The notes beneath the pieces are model-generated. The model did not search any database. It was not told the DNA's origin and was given only the letters and a program-made list of their open reading frames with translations. A DNA stretch of 64,000 nt from positions 1 to 64,000 of the forward strand of contig NZ_SEMC01000010.1 of NCBI RefSeq assembly GCF_004153195.1, in the 5' to 3' direction. Position 1 is the first letter of the stretch. Each line of letters begins with the position of its first letter. The translations under genes and the position numbers were made by a program. Origin of the DNA: Sporolactobacillus sp. THM19-2 (GTDB lineage Bacteria; Bacillota; Bacilli; Bacillales; Sporolactobacillaceae). Positions 19,535-29,541 of this stretch are shown here, piece by piece.

Positions 19535-21834
19535 GTTTTGCCCGCCTCCCTCTTTGTGCACAGTTTCCCGGTGTATGCGTGCTTAAGCAGGATCGCCCGT
19601 CCATAGAGTTTCAGCTGAAGGGGTTCGCCTGAAAGCAGATCCAGATGCAGGGCCTGCTTTTCGATCCTGACTTGAATCAGCCGTCCACGGTAATTTACTT
19701 TAAACGAGTAAGCCTGCCACTCGTCCGGTAAATGAGGTGCAAAGGAAAGTGTTTCCTGAAACGTACGCATCCCGGCAAAACCCTGAACGATGGCGAGCCA
19801 GCTGCCTGTCATGGAGGTAATATGCAGCCCGTCGTCTGTGTCGTTATTATAATTGTCAAGGTCGAGCCGCGCCGTCCGCTGATACAAAGCCAGTGCCTTT
19901 TCTTTCTTTCCCAGCTCCGATGCGAGGATGGCATGCACACAGGCCGACAGGCTGGATTCGTGCACCGTCAGCGGCTCATAAAATTCGAAATTCCGTTTCT
20001 TCTCTTCATCACTGAATTGATCATTGAGGAAATAAATACCCTGCAGAACATCCGCCTGCTTAATGAAACAGGAACGCAGGATTTTATCCCATGACCAGTG
20101 CTGATTGATCGGCCGCTCATCCCGGGGAATTTCTGTTGCCGGTCTGATTTCCTTATCCAGGAAGGTATCATGCTGGACAAAGATACCCAATTTCTCATCG
20201 AAGGGATAATACATCCGGTCAATGATGTCCTGCCAGTGATCCGTTTCTTTCTGTGACAGTCCGAGCGCCTGATATTTTCCGGTACTGACCAGATCCAGTA
20301 CGCTGAGTGTGTACCCTAAAGTCCAGGCGGCCATTTTGTTCGTATACCAGTTGTTATTGACATTGTTTTCATATTCATTCGGACCGGTCACTCCGTGAAT
20401 CATGTACTTGCCCCGGCGTCTTGAAAAATGGACCCGGTCCGCCCAGAACCGGCAGATACCGGTCAGGACATCAATCCCGTACTGATCAATATAGGATTTA
20501 TCACCTGAATAATTGACATAATTATAAATTGCATAAGCGATCGCTGCATTGCGGTGGATCTCCTCAAATGTGATTTCCCACTCATTATGACATTCAACTC
20601 CTGTGAAGGTGACCATCGGATACAATGCGCCCTTCAGTCCCTGCTGCCGCGCGTTATGATATGCACCATCAAGCTGATGATAGCGGTACAAAAGCAGTTG
20701 CCGGGTCACAGCCGGACCCGCAGTGGAAAGATAAAACGGTACCGCGTAAGCCTCCGTGTCCCAATACGTTGCCCCGCCGTATTTCTCACCGGTAAAACCT
20801 TTCGGGCCAATATTCAGGCGCGCATCATCGCCATAGTAAGTGGAAAAAAGCTGAAACAGATTGAAGCGGATGCCCTGCTGCGCTTCATCGTCGCCGTCAA
20901 TCGTAATATCCGACTTTTCCCACCGCCTGTGCCAGGCCGCGGCGTGTTCTTTTTTCAGTTCTGAAAATCCGCTGTCTGCCGCCTGGCCGAGCAGTTCCCT
21001 GGATTTTGGCAGTAATTTCGGGACATCATCATCCCTGCTTGTCGTGACCGCCACAAATTTGTCAAGAGTCAGCGAACGCCCCGCTTCCAGATCGGCAGCA
21101 AAGGATTGTGCGACATATAAGGGCCTCTGATTCTCTGAAACATCTGCCTGAAAATCAGTCCGGACGGCCATCGAAGCAGCTACAGTAAAGACCGGTGTGC
21201 CAAACGGATTATCGATGGTCCGAACAGCCAGGCTGGAGCATCCCGGCTCTGACGACCTGCCTGTCTCAAGCCAGAACATCTCCTCATCGTTTGCATCCTC
21301 ATTTCGCACGTCTCCGTCAAGGTAAGGGACGAGCCGGACGGAAACCGGACCGGATAACCCTGTCACGCGAAAGCGTACCGCGCAGATCTCTTTATTGACA
21401 ATACTGAGAAATCGTTCGGCCTCAATCCGCGTTTTTTTCCCTTTTTTCACGATGACATAGGAATGCTTCAAAGTGCCCGACCGCATATCCAGTTCAAGTT
21501 GAAAATGCTCAACCGGATCCTTGTAAAGATCCACCTCTTCCTCATCGAGGAAAAGATGCAAACCGATCAGATTCATGCTATTGATCACTTTGCCGAAATA
21601 TTCGGGATACCCGTTCTTCCACCAGCCGACACGGGTTTTGTCCGGATACCAGATCCCCGCGAAATACGTGCCCTGATGATGATCGCCGGAGTACGTCTCT
21701 TCAAAATTGCCGCGCATCCCCATATAACCATTCCCAAGCGAGGTCAGGCTTTCCTCCAGACGCATCTGTTCCTTATGCAGGCGATGGGTCGTCAATTTCC
21801 ATCCATTAATATCAAATAATCGTGATCGCGTCAT
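19531..21834 (-). CDS. mdxK: Maltose phosphorylase (GH65)
   Basis: Glycoside hydrolase family 65 enzyme, 767 aa, which splits maltose with phosphate into glucose and beta-glucose-1-phosphate. The N-terminal beta-sandwich is followed by the alpha/alpha barrel. The catalytic acid Glu is in [19 protein letters not shown] (~490), and the phosphate-binding Ser/Gly segment is [13 protein letters not shown]. It lies 7 bp after the DUF1189 gene and overlaps pgmB by 4 nt. Other GH65 members act on trehalose or kojibiose; the operon context favours maltose. Confidence 0.92.
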   Translation of the reverse strand: MTRSRLFDINGWKLTTHRLHKEQMRLEESLTSLGNGYMGMRGNFEETYSGDHHQGTYFAGIWYPDKTRVGWWKNGYPEYFGKVINSMNLIGLHLFLDEEEVDLYKDPVEHFQLELDMRSGTLKHSYVIVKKGKKTRIEAERFLSIVNKEICAVRFRVTGLSGPVSVRLVPYLDGDVRNEDANDEEMFWLETGRSSEPGCSSLAVRTIDNPFGTPVFTVAASMAVRTDFQADVSENQRPLYVAQSFAADLEAGRSLTLDKFVAVTTSRDDDVPKLLPKSRELLGQAADSGFSELKKEHAAAWHRRWEKSDITIDGDDEAQQGIRFNLFQLFSTYYGDDARLNIGPKGFTGEKYGGATYWDTEAYAVPFYLSTAGPAVTRQLLLYRYHQLDGAYHNARQQGLKGALYPMVTFTGVECHNEWEITFEEIHRNAAIAYAIYNYVNYSGDKSYIDQYGIDVLTGICRFWADRVHFSRRRGKYMIHGVTGPNEYENNVNNNWYTNKMAAWTLGYTLSVLDLVSTGKYQALGLSQKETDHWQDIIDRMYYPFDEKLGIFVQHDTFLDKEIRPATEIPRDERPINQHWSWDKILRSCFIKQADVLQGIYFLNDQFSDEEKKRNFEFYEPLTVHESSLSACVHAILASELGKKEKALALYQRTARLDLDNYNNDTDDGLHITSMTGSWLAIVQGFAGMRTFQETLSFAPHLPDEWQAYSFKVNYRGRLIQVRIEKQALHLDLLSGEPLQLKLYGRAILLKHAYTGKLCTKREAGKT

Positions 21835-21841
21835 GTTACAT

Positions 21842-22714
21842 TCACCCGCTTACTGCTTTAATCTGTGATTGCTTTTTCATCGAACTTTCCTGAAAATGTG
21901 TACGAAAGAACACAAGGCTGATCATGAGGATGAGCCCAATGGATTGGAACAGAAGTGCTGTCGCTATATTCATCCCGGCAACGCCGAGGATCATAGCTAT
22001 AATCGATGGGGCCCCTGCTGACAGCATGACGATGGATACCGCCTCTTTAAAGGAGCGGATCGCTGAAAAGCCTGATCGGCCTGTCAGCCATAAAACAAAG
22101 GAAAAGATCCCCAGCAGGATCAGATTTGAGATCATCAGGGCCGCGAAACTCATCAGCGACAGAATGGCCAGCAGCAGCGGCTTATACTGCCGAAGCCAGA
22201 GCTGTCCGAGCGTTGCTTTTAACTGTTTCGCGTTCCCGGCCTGCCACTCTGCCTGTCTGACCGGATAGTGAATCTCGAATCCATAACCGCTTTTGTCCGT
22301 TATGATGAACTGGCTTCGTTGCATAATCAGGGCATTATCGACACCGCTGATCTGTTTGTGATAACTTCCACCCTGAGCCGACCACTTGTTTTCCAGATCC
22401 ACAGCAAGTAACGTTCCCTTGCTGGAAAAGCTGAAAGAATCCGCGCCCTTCAGATTTCCCCCGCTGAGCCGGGCATTTTGCAGACGAGCTGCAAACCTGT
22501 CAGCGATCTGACTGGTCAGTTCAGGTGCGACATTTCTAATGTCAAAACTCTTCAGAGATGAAAGCATCAGGCTGACAGGTACCATAAGGCAGGCGTTGAT
22601 AAAAATAAACAGAAGAGTGAGTTTCAGCCAGCCGAACATTTTCCGATTCTGGAAAATTCGCTTTGGAAAACTCATTGTCATAAAGTAATTGACTGGAAAT
22701 CGATATTTGTGCAT
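21842..22714 (-). CDS. DUF1189 membrane protein of the maltodextrin operon
   Basis: A 290-aa membrane protein with one helix near the N terminus (~29-50) and four near the C terminus (~175-270). Between them is an extracytoplasmic domain of ~120 residues. It matches the DUF1189 family (YvdJ of B. subtilis, MalA of lactic acid bacteria), which sits in maltodextrin operons between the permease and phosphorylase genes, as here. The function is not established. Spacing to mdxG is 6 bp and to mdxK 7 bp. Confidence 0.8.
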   Translation of the reverse strand: MHKYRFPVNYFMTMSFPKRIFQNRKMFGWLKLTLLFIFINACLMVPVSLMLSSLKSFDIRNVAPELTSQIADRFAARLQNARLSGGNLKGADSFSFSSKGTLLAVDLENKWSAQGGSYHKQISGVDNALIMQRSQFIITDKSGYGFEIHYPVRQAEWQAGNAKQLKATLGQLWLRQYKPLLLAILSLMSFAALMISNLILLGIFSFVLWLTGRSGFSAIRSFKEAVSIVMLSAGAPSIIAMILGVAGMNIATALLFQSIGLILMISLVFFRTHFQESSMKKQSQIKAVSG

Positions 22715-22720
22715 GATACA

Positions 22721-23572
22721 TTACCCCTTCGTGCCTCCTGCTGTCAGACCGGAAACAAAATATCTCTGCAGGTAGAAGAATAACAGGACGATAGGTAAAG
22801 CGATCAATATGGAACCCGCCGCGAAAAGAGCAACCATCTGATCCCTGGGATTAGAAATGAACTGCTGCAGCCCCACAGCAACCGTCAGACTTTCAGGCGT
22901 ACGCAGTAAAAACTTCGCCAGCATGAAATCACCGAACGGTGCCATAAAAGCCCATAAAGCCTGGACAGCGAGCATCGGTTTGACAAGCGGCAGGTTGATC
23001 TGCCACAGGATCCGCAAATGCCCGGCCCCGTCTATTTTCGCAGACTCATCCAGATCCCTCGGTACGGTATCAAAATAACCTTTCATTAGCCAGGTATTCA
23101 TCGGAATACCACCCCCAACATAAATCATAGTCAGGAACCAGTACTGATTTAACGCATTGAGGATCACGGCCAGGACATAGAATGCGGTCAGGGCAGCCAT
23201 GGTTGGTACCATTTGAATAATCAGGAAAAACACCAGGCCATTCTTTCTTCCTGTGAAACGGTAACGGCTGAATGTATAACCGGCAAGTGTCACGATGACC
23301 AGCTGAATGATCATGGTCGACACCGCGATAATCAACGTGTTTTTATACCATGTCAGATAAAGGGTATCCGAGAACAGTCTCCGGAAGTTATCAAATGACC
23401 AGGATGAAGAGAAATCCAGCGTAAATGCGACCAGATTACCCGACTTGAATGCCGACGATGCCGTAATAAGCAGCGGATAGATAATGATGATGCTCAGCAG
23501 GATCAGGAACAAATACGTGAAGAACCGATTCCAGAATCGAGTGAACTTTTGATTTTTCAGTAATTCCTTCAT
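22721..23572 (-). CDS. mdxG: Maltodextrin ABC transporter permease MdxG
   Basis: CUT1-family permease, 283 aa, six predicted helices. The EAA loop facing the ATPase is [21 protein letters not shown] (~190-210). It ends in [14 protein letters not shown], the usual MalG-type C terminus. It pairs with MdxF and is probably energised by MsmX. Its start directly abuts the mdxF stop. Confidence 0.93.
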   Translation of the reverse strand: MKELLKNQKFTRFWNRFFTYLFLILLSIIIIYPLLITASSAFKSGNLVAFTLDFSSSWSFDNFRRLFSDTLYLTWYKNTLIIAVSTMIIQLVIVTLAGYTFSRYRFTGRKNGLVFFLIIQMVPTMAALTAFYVLAVILNALNQYWFLTMIYVGGGIPMNTWLMKGYFDTVPRDLDESAKIDGAGHLRILWQINLPLVKPMLAVQALWAFMAPFGDFMLAKFLLRTPESLTVAVGLQQFISNPRDQMVALFAAGSILIALPIVLLFFYLQRYFVSGLTAGGTKG

Positions 23573-24877
23573 TTACATCATCCCCTCTTTACCAAACGCA
23601 TTCGTCTTCTTGAAGGCGATGAGTGAGATTGCGATAACGATTATCGAAATGACAATCGTCACGGCTGAGGCGAGTGCGAACTGCGGCGCTGTCCCGGTCG
23701 TCAGTTTGTAAATCCACGAGATCAGGATATCCGTCGTACCGGCACCGCCGCCGACATCTCCGGGTCCTCCCATATTGAACAGGTAGATGATCGCAAAATT
23801 GTTAAAATTAAACGTATACTGGGTGATCAGAACCGGTGCCGTCGCAAATAAAATCATCGGCAGCGTAATCTGATTAAACTTTTGCAGAAAATTGGCGCCA
23901 TCAATCTTTGCTGCCTCATAGAGTTCATCGGGAATCGCCTGAAGGACACCGGTGACCATCACATAAATATAGGGGAAGCCGAGCCAGGTCTGAATCATAA
24001 TCAGCGCCGTTTTTGTCCAGAACGGATCGGTTTTCCAGGAAATCGCCGGGATATCCACAAAGGGAAGTATGTTTATTAAGTGGATCACCTGGACATTGAT
24101 CGCTCCAATACTGTCATTAAACATGTTGGAGAAACTCATAATCGTGATGAATGCGGGCACTGCCCAGGGAAGCAGGAAGATAACCCGGAAAAGCTTTTTC
24201 CCGATAATAAAATTCTGATTGGCGACAACTGCTGTCAATATGCCGAGTATAATCTGGCATGTTGTGGCAATAAGCGCCCAGATGATCGTCCACCCTAGCA
24301 CCGTAACAAAGGTCGATCGATAGGAACTGAGAAACATAATATTGGCAAAGTTGGTGAACCCGGTCCAGTCAATTAATCTGGCCGGCGGAATATGATAAAA
24401 ATCATAATTCGTGAAGGCCATTAAAAGCGTGACCAGGACAGGAAAGATGATAATGAAGGTCATCACAAAATAGGCTGGAACTGTTAATAAATAGGGAAAG
24501 CCGTTCGCCCAGACATTTTTGAGTATGGATCGGGCAGACGTGTTGGCCATCCCCAGTACATTCCATTGTCTGGCTACTTTTCTTGCATCGAGAAAATTCA
24601 ATATCCAGAATAATACAAACAGGCATACGATGATGAGCTGCAGTGTCCCTCTGACCATCAGGAAAAGGGAATGATCCTGAATCGGTACGGTTCCCAGTGT
24701 GATGAGATTCGTCAGGGCATGACCGCCAATACTGGCCATTTCAATAACAAACAAGAGCGTAAGGAAAAGAAAAAGGATTCCTTTGAAAGGCTGTTTATTA
24801 TAGAATTGCCCGAGACCGGGGATTATGGATAGCATCCCGGCCCTGCGGACATTTTTTTTATTTATTCCTGTCATCAT
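23573..24877 (-). CDS. mdxF: Maltodextrin ABC transporter permease MdxF
   Basis: CUT1-family permease, 434 aa. As in other MdxF/MalF proteins it has an N-terminal extension with two extra helices (~30-50 and 75-95; segment PGLGQFYNKQPFKGILFL) before the permease core. The EAA loop is YEAAKIDGANFLQKFNQITLPM (~320-340). Start is one of two adjacent ATGs after GAGAGGG. It follows mdxE by 25 bp. Confidence 0.93.
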   Translation of the reverse strand: MMTGINKKNVRRAGMLSIIPGLGQFYNKQPFKGILFLFLTLLFVIEMASIGGHALTNLITLGTVPIQDHSLFLMVRGTLQLIIVCLFVLFWILNFLDARKVARQWNVLGMANTSARSILKNVWANGFPYLLTVPAYFVMTFIIIFPVLVTLLMAFTNYDFYHIPPARLIDWTGFTNFANIMFLSSYRSTFVTVLGWTIIWALIATTCQIILGILTAVVANQNFIIGKKLFRVIFLLPWAVPAFITIMSFSNMFNDSIGAINVQVIHLINILPFVDIPAISWKTDPFWTKTALIMIQTWLGFPYIYVMVTGVLQAIPDELYEAAKIDGANFLQKFNQITLPMILFATAPVLITQYTFNFNNFAIIYLFNMGGPGDVGGGAGTTDILISWIYKLTTGTAPQFALASAVTIVISIIVIAISLIAFKKTNAFGKEGMM

Positions 24878-24902
24878 GCTACCCTCTCACTGTTTCAGAG
24901 TT

Positions 24903-26153
24903 TTATTGATTGTATTTTTGCTTGATATTCGTCTGAATCATCTTCACCGCATCATCAAGTGCCTTTTTCGGTGCTTTTTTCCCTGAAGCAATATTAAACA
25001 TCGTCGATTCCATACCTGGCCAGACTTCCGCCATTTCCGGGATACTTGGCATTGGAACAGAAGACTGATATTGTTTAATCACTGCATTGGCTAATTCATT
25101 TGAACCCTGGCTGACCTTTTCCTGAGTCTTGACATTAGCCGGAATTTCGTTGGTCGCTTCAAAGAACTTATAAGAATTTTTTTCATTTGTGACATATGTG
25201 AGCCACTTCTGAGCAAGTTCAGGCTGCTTTGTGTAAGCAGAAGCGATCCATCCCTTTCCTCCGGCAAACGGGGCATACGGTTTACCATTCGGCAGTGTCG
25301 GGATCAGGGAAACGCCATAATTGACCTTAGCGTTTTTTAAGGCGACAGCCTGCCAGGGTCCATCGATAATGGCAGCCGTTTTTCCATCCTGGAACTGTTT
25401 CAGCACGAAATCTCCGGAACTTTTAACGTCTCTCATGCCTTTGGGCCAGATATCCTGGAACCAGTGAGCGGCATATTTTCCTGCTTCAACAGCGCCGTCA
25501 TTATTCAGGCCGATGTCTTCCCGGTCAGTCCCGTTATCTCCAAAGACGTAAGCACCATATCCTGACAGAAGACCGTAGCTAAAGAAGAAATCCGTCCATT
25601 TGGTCAGAAATGCAGTTGATTTTCCGGATTCCGACTTAAAGGCGTATTTTGGATCTTTCGTCAGACTTTCCAGTTCTTCAAAGGTTTTGGGGGCTTTTGA
25701 CAGGAGATCTTTGTTATAAAACATCACCAGTGTTTCATTAACAAAGGGAACGCCGTAAATTTTTCCGCCGATATTCATCATTTCTTTATTCTTCTGATCA
25801 AAGGGATCCAGGATGCCCTTGTCGAGTTCCAGCAAATGACCCTGCTGACCGAGTCCGCCGATCCGATCATACGGTCCGATCATGACATCGGGGCCATTAC
25901 CTGAGGGACCATCCAGCGGCAATGCTTCCAGCTGATCGAACATCGGTTTTTTTACCAGTTTGACTTTGACGTTATTCGCTTTTTCAAATTTCGGAATAAT
26001 ATCCTTTGCAAATTTTTCATAAGTCGGATCAATCGAAACGGTCAGCGTCTTTTTCCCATTGGATTCGCCTGAACCACCGGATCCGCATGCCGCCAGCGTA
26101 AATATCAGGCCAAAAATGACAAGCATTGAAATGACTTTTTTTATATGTTTCAT
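24903..26153 (-). CDS. mdxE: Maltodextrin-binding lipoprotein MdxE
   Basis: Extracellular solute-binding protein (SBP_bac_1), 416 aa. Lipoprotein signal with lipobox LAAC and a GSGGSGES linker. The body has the MalE-like segments GPDVMIGPYDRIGGLGQQG, KTAAIIDGPWQ and YAPFAGGKGW. It delivers maltose or maltodextrins to MdxFG. ATG at 26153 lies 9 nt after GGGAGGG; a TTG codon just upstream is possible. Its upstream region holds a cre site and a LacI-type operator. Confidence 0.92.
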   Translation of the reverse strand: MKHIKKVISMLVIFGLIFTLAACGSGGSGESNGKKTLTVSIDPTYEKFAKDIIPKFEKANNVKVKLVKKPMFDQLEALPLDGPSGNGPDVMIGPYDRIGGLGQQGHLLELDKGILDPFDQKNKEMMNIGGKIYGVPFVNETLVMFYNKDLLSKAPKTFEELESLTKDPKYAFKSESGKSTAFLTKWTDFFFSYGLLSGYGAYVFGDNGTDREDIGLNNDGAVEAGKYAAHWFQDIWPKGMRDVKSSGDFVLKQFQDGKTAAIIDGPWQAVALKNAKVNYGVSLIPTLPNGKPYAPFAGGKGWIASAYTKQPELAQKWLTYVTNEKNSYKFFEATNEIPANVKTQEKVSQGSNELANAVIKQYQSSVPMPSIPEMAEVWPGMESTMFNIASGKKAPKKALDDAVKMIQTNIKQKYNQ

Positions 26154-26200
26154 CAACTTTTCCCTCCCTTTTTTCTTACAGTTTTATTATATGAATAAAT

Positions 26201-26214
26201 AGTAAGCGCTTTCA
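26201..26214. promoter_or_regulatory. cre site upstream of mdxE
   Basis: AGTAAGCGCTTTCA matches 13 of 14 positions of TGWAARCGYTWNCW. It lies ~50 bp before mdxE, in the 100-bp gap after the amylase gene. Confidence 0.65.
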
Positions 26215-26227
26215 ATTTGTTTTTTCA

Positions 26228-26241
26228 TGTTACCGATAACT
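26228..26241. promoter_or_regulatory. LacI-type operator upstream of mdxE
   Basis: TGTTACCGATAACT: GTTA and TAAC arms around CCGA. It resembles the palindrome at 28384-28401 before the amylase gene. It is probably bound by the MdxR-like repressor encoded upstream (inference). Confidence 0.5.
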
Positions 26242-26253
26242 GTTTTCCATTTC

Positions 26254-28050
26254 TTAAACAGGGGTTGCAAGGACAAGAAAGTGCTGTGCTTTTGTCTTAA
26301 CTGACCTGACAGTGGATGTTTCTCCTGTCCAGATATTCTGAAGAAGTAAAGGTTCCTCGCTGATATTCATTTTTTGTGCCGTTTTACCGTGGTTAAAGAC
26401 AAAAATGAGCGCTTTCCCATCAAGTTCCTTCTTAAAAGAGAGCATTTTCTTCTGATCATCAAGAGTGAGCCATGTCAGTCTCCCGTAAGTCAGGATTTGA
26501 TGATACGCTTTTTTTAATTTAATCAGTTTTTTCGTAAACGCCAGCATCTCCCGATCCTGCGCGTCCTTATCCCAAATCATGCATTTACGGCAGAGTGGAT
26601 CGGCTGCACCGTCCATGCCGATTTCGGTGCCATAATAAATGCAGGGCGAGCCGGCTTGGGTAAACAGGAAAGCAAGCGCCTGTTTGACTTTCTGCCTGTC
26701 CCCTCTGGCTTTTGTCAGAATCCGGGCGGTGTCATGGCTGTCGAGCAGGTTAAAGGCGACTTCATTAGCCGGCTGCATATATTTCATAAAATGCGCATTA
26801 ATGGTGCTGACGGCCTGCGATGCCGTGATTTTGTCTTCGACGAAGAAATCAATGATCGACTGGGTGAGTGGATAGTTCATCACGCTGTGAAATTCGTCGC
26901 CCTGCAGCCAGTTCCAGGCGTCATGCCAGATCTCCCCGACAATGTAAATGTCACTTTTTGCATCTGTTACAGCCTTATGGAATTTTTTCCAGAATGCATG
27001 GTCCACCTCATCCGCCACGTCCAGACGCCAGCCATCAATATCAAACTCCCGAATCCAGTAAGTGGCGATATCGAGCAGATAGTCCTGCACCTCAGGATTT
27101 GCCGTATTGAGTTTCGGCATTTTCGGGGTAAAGGCGAACGTATCAAAGGACAGAGTTGTTTTTCCTTCGAAATTTCCGTTCTGTCCCTCTTTGACCGGGA
27201 ACGAGCGGATATGGAACCAGTCCCTATAACGCGACTTCTCTTCATTTTTAACGACATCCTGCCACTGCTTTGATCTGCTGCCGATATGGTTGAAAACCGC
27301 GTCGAGCATGATCCGGATACCCCTTTTGTGGGCTTCCTGTACCAGTTTGCGGAAGATCTCCCTGTTTCCGAAATGCGGGTCAATCGAAAAATAGTCCGTC
27401 GTGTCATATTTGTGATTTGTCGGCGCCTCAAAAATGGGATTCAGGTAAAGACCGCCGATGCCCAGATCCTGCAGATAATCGAGGTGATCGATGATTCCCT
27501 GAAGATCGCCGCCGAAAAAATCTTTGCGACCGGGATCCTTGCTTCCCCATGGCAAGGCATTTTCCGGGGATATCGATGGATCTCCATCTGCAAAACGTTC
27601 CGGGAAGATCTGATACCAGACGGTCGATTTAACCCATTCCGGGGCTTTAAATCGATCTGCTTCATGGATAAAAGGAAATTTGAAAAAGTTATCCGCTGCC
27701 GTAAACGTTTGCTTTTCTGCCGGCAAAAAACCTCTGTCTCCGTAAAAGGCCGTTTCACCCTCAGACGAAGTGAGGACAAAACCATACTGAAGGCGATGAA
27801 AGGGCGGCTGAACCGTGGCCAGCCAGTAGTCATGCAAATCTGTTTTGGCGATTTTCTCCATTTTTTTCTGACTGCTGAGCCATTCCCACACGCCCTTTTC
27901 TTTTTCTTCCGAGCGGAACGGGTCTCCGTAAATCAATGAAACGGACTGGATATCCTCTTTTTTTGTCCTGATCCTGATATGCAGCGTATCGTTATCATAA
28001 GGATAAGCATAAGCGCTGCAAGGCTGGTGATAAACGGCTGATTTTTCCAT
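26254..28050 (-). CDS. Neopullulanase/maltogenic amylase (GH13 with CBM34)
   Basis: A 598-aa intracellular glycosidase without signal peptide. An N-terminal CBM34-like domain (~1-125) precedes a GH13_20-type barrel (~135-500). Catalytic residues: nucleophile Asp in DGWRLDVADEVDH, acid Glu in IVGEIWHDAWNW and transition-state Asp in LLDSHDTARI; region I is DAVFNHIG. It trims maltodextrins or cyclodextrins to maltose for the phosphorylase. Counterpart of B. subtilis yvdF/bbmA, in the same operon position. Confidence 0.92.
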   Translation of the reverse strand: MEKSAVYHQPCSAYAYPYDNDTLHIRIRTKKEDIQSVSLIYGDPFRSEEKEKGVWEWLSSQKKMEKIAKTDLHDYWLATVQPPFHRLQYGFVLTSSEGETAFYGDRGFLPAEKQTFTAADNFFKFPFIHEADRFKAPEWVKSTVWYQIFPERFADGDPSISPENALPWGSKDPGRKDFFGGDLQGIIDHLDYLQDLGIGGLYLNPIFEAPTNHKYDTTDYFSIDPHFGNREIFRKLVQEAHKRGIRIMLDAVFNHIGSRSKQWQDVVKNEEKSRYRDWFHIRSFPVKEGQNGNFEGKTTLSFDTFAFTPKMPKLNTANPEVQDYLLDIATYWIREFDIDGWRLDVADEVDHAFWKKFHKAVTDAKSDIYIVGEIWHDAWNWLQGDEFHSVMNYPLTQSIIDFFVEDKITASQAVSTINAHFMKYMQPANEVAFNLLDSHDTARILTKARGDRQKVKQALAFLFTQAGSPCIYYGTEIGMDGAADPLCRKCMIWDKDAQDREMLAFTKKLIKLKKAYHQILTYGRLTWLTLDDQKKMLSFKKELDGKALIFVFNHGKTAQKMNISEEPLLLQNIWTGETSTVRSVKTKAQHFLVLATPV

Positions 28051-28340
28051 TTTCTATCCCTCCTGTTCATTGTTTTTTAACAAAACGCCGCATTCATATA
28101 GTGCGAATACATCAATGTTGCCAGCATCCCGGCACGTTCAGTGCGACACGTGACGTCTTGAAGATCGGGTTCAGACGCAGGACGTTAACCCCAGGGCACC
28201 GCATATGTCACTCGGTTTTTCCATAATCCCTCTGATGCCCCCCAATCCCGTCCCCCGTTTGTCTCTTTAAGTCCCTTGGATAAATCTGATTAACAACAGC
28301 CTGACGCCGCCAGAGACGCTGCACATTACGCCTTTCACTT
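28051..28340 (-). other. Long leader of the amylase gene
   Basis: If transcription starts at the promoter 28344-28372, the amylase mRNA has a leader of nearly 290 nt. No small ORF with a good ribosome site stands out. Short complementary blocks exist (CACGT 28133-28137 with ACGTG 28148-28152). Parts of 28131-28203 weakly recall the dispersed repeat family when read on the plus strand. Confidence 0.35.
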
Positions 28341-28343
28341 GTT

Positions 28344-28372
28344 AAAATAGCATGCGTTTTCACAGATAACAA
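28344..28372 (-). promoter_or_regulatory. Amylase/mdx promoter with overlapping cre
   Basis: On the minus strand TTGTTA (28367-28372), 17-bp spacer and TATTTT (28344-28349). A cre-like site (28349-28362, 13 of 14 consensus positions) overlaps the spacer and -10, a position typical of CcpA repression. Confidence 0.6.
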
Positions 28373-28383
28373 TAAGAAGTCCC

Positions 28384-28401
28384 ACTGTTAGCGATAACAG
28401 T
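28384..28401. promoter_or_regulatory. LacI-type operator upstream of the amylase promoter
   Basis: ACTGTTA and TAACAGT are exact inverted arms around GCGA. The TGTTANCGNTAACA form is typical of LacI-family operators. It lies 12 bp upstream of the -35 box. Confidence 0.55.
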
Positions 28402-28407
28402 ATTGTG

Positions 28408-28446
28408 AGGAAAAGAGGAACATGCCGGGCATGTTCCTCTTTTCCT
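28408..28446. terminator. Long hairpin after the LacI-family gene
   Basis: Arms 28408-28426 and 28428-28446 are exact complements, so a stem of about 17 bp with a tiny loop. It follows the regulator's stop codon at once. There is no U tract, so it may only partly end transcription. Confidence 0.6.
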
Positions 28447-28450
28447 GCAT

Positions 28451-29407
28451 CTATTTGATAAGCGTTGATTCGCGGATAATCAGTTCAGGCTGAAAAATAC
28501 GGCTGCCGATATGGCCGTCATTCAGGTCAATCTTTTTCAGAAGCATGCGTGCACATTCCTGGCCCATCTCAATCACAGGCTGGCGGACGGTCGTCAGCTT
28601 TGGACAGGATATCCGGTCAAGAAAGACGCCGTCAAATCCGGTGACCGCTGCATCCGTCGGTATCGCTAACCCAGCGGCCCGGATGGCTCTGACGACACCA
28701 ATGGCAATCCGGTCGGAGGCGCATATAAAAGCAACTTTCCCGTGAAGCTCTGTTAACAGAGCCTGAGCCTGTGCCTGAGCGGCGTGCGAACTGTTTTTCA
28801 TAAGAAATACACGACCGGCCAGCTTGTGTCGCCTCACTGTCTTCTCATAGCCTCTGATTCTGGCAGCCATAAATGGTTCATCGAGCCTGATCCCGAAAAA
28901 CAGGATTTGCTTAAAGCCAAGGTCTATGACATGCCGGACAGCCAGACGAATACCCTTTTCATTGTCCACATCGACGAAATCATAACCTCGGTTATTCTGT
29001 CCGAATAAGACAACAGGACGCTCCAGTTTATCGATAATACGGTCATAATCTGCTTTCCTCATGCCCGTGACAATTAACCCGTCACAGGGGCCGATTTCAT
29101 GTGAAAGACGGGTGGCAAGCTGCAGCGCGTAATGGTTCTGATCAAGCTCTTTAGCAATTCCTGCCAGAAGATTCATATAATAGGGTTCTGTTACATCCAT
29201 CTCTTCAAGGATCAGGAACTTAATGATCCTTGTACGGTTCTGAACCAGAGCCCTGGCGGCGAAATTAGGGACATAATTGAGTTCTTTCATCGCCGTATAG
29301 ACTAGTTTGCGGAGCTCATCCGAAACTTTGTCCGGATGGTTGATCACGCGAGAAACCGTCATTTTCGACACGACGGCTTTTTTAGCAACATCAGACAGCG
29401 TAGCCAT
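28451..29407 (-). CDS. mdxR: LacI-family repressor of maltodextrin genes (MdxR-like)
   Basis: A 318-aa LacI/GalR repressor. The N-terminal helix-turn-helix is ATLSDVAKKAVVSKMTVSRV, followed by the hinge. The sugar-binding core has the segments GLIVTGM, FICASDRIAIGVVRAI and AAVTGFDGVFLD. It is first in the mdx cluster, as yvdE (mdxR) is in B. subtilis. It probably binds the two operators at 28384-28401 and 26228-26241 and responds to maltodextrin (inference). Its own promoter has a TATAAT (29449-29454) and a cre-like site. Confidence 0.82.
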   Translation of the reverse strand: MATLSDVAKKAVVSKMTVSRVINHPDKVSDELRKLVYTAMKELNYVPNFAARALVQNRTRIIKFLILEEMDVTEPYYMNLLAGIAKELDQNHYALQLATRLSHEIGPCDGLIVTGMRKADYDRIIDKLERPVVLFGQNNRGYDFVDVDNEKGIRLAVRHVIDLGFKQILFFGIRLDEPFMAARIRGYEKTVRRHKLAGRVFLMKNSSHAAQAQAQALLTELHGKVAFICASDRIAIGVVRAIRAAGLAIPTDAAVTGFDGVFLDRISCPKLTTVRQPVIEMGQECARMLLKKIDLNDGHIGSRIFQPELIIRESTLIK

Positions 29408-29464
29408 TTGATCCCCCCGCTTTCATGATCAAAAATATCCCAAATTGTATTATAACACAGGTTT

Positions 29465-29478
29465 AGAAACCGCTTACA
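29465..29478. promoter_or_regulatory. cre-like site upstream of mdxR
   Basis: On the minus strand TGTAAGCGGTTTCT matches 13 of 14 positions of the cre consensus. It lies just upstream of a perfect TATAAT (29449-29454 on the minus strand), probably at the -35 region. Confidence 0.55.
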
Positions 29479-29500
29479 CAATGGACGATATTGATTTTTA

Positions 29501-29530
29501 AAGGGATCGGGCAGTCGCCCCCGATCCCTT
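29501..29530 (-). terminator. Hairpin after asnB
   Basis: AAGGGATCGGG (29501-29511) pairs exactly with CCCGATCCCTT (29520-29530). It lies 12 bp after the asnB stop on the minus strand. The T run is stronger on the plus strand. Confidence 0.65.
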
Positions 29531-29541
29531 TTTGTCTTCTT

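Noticed and set aside
26656-27273. 205-aa plus-strand ORF
   Set aside because: Antisense shadow of the GH13 amylase gene, whose catalytic motifs are all intact.
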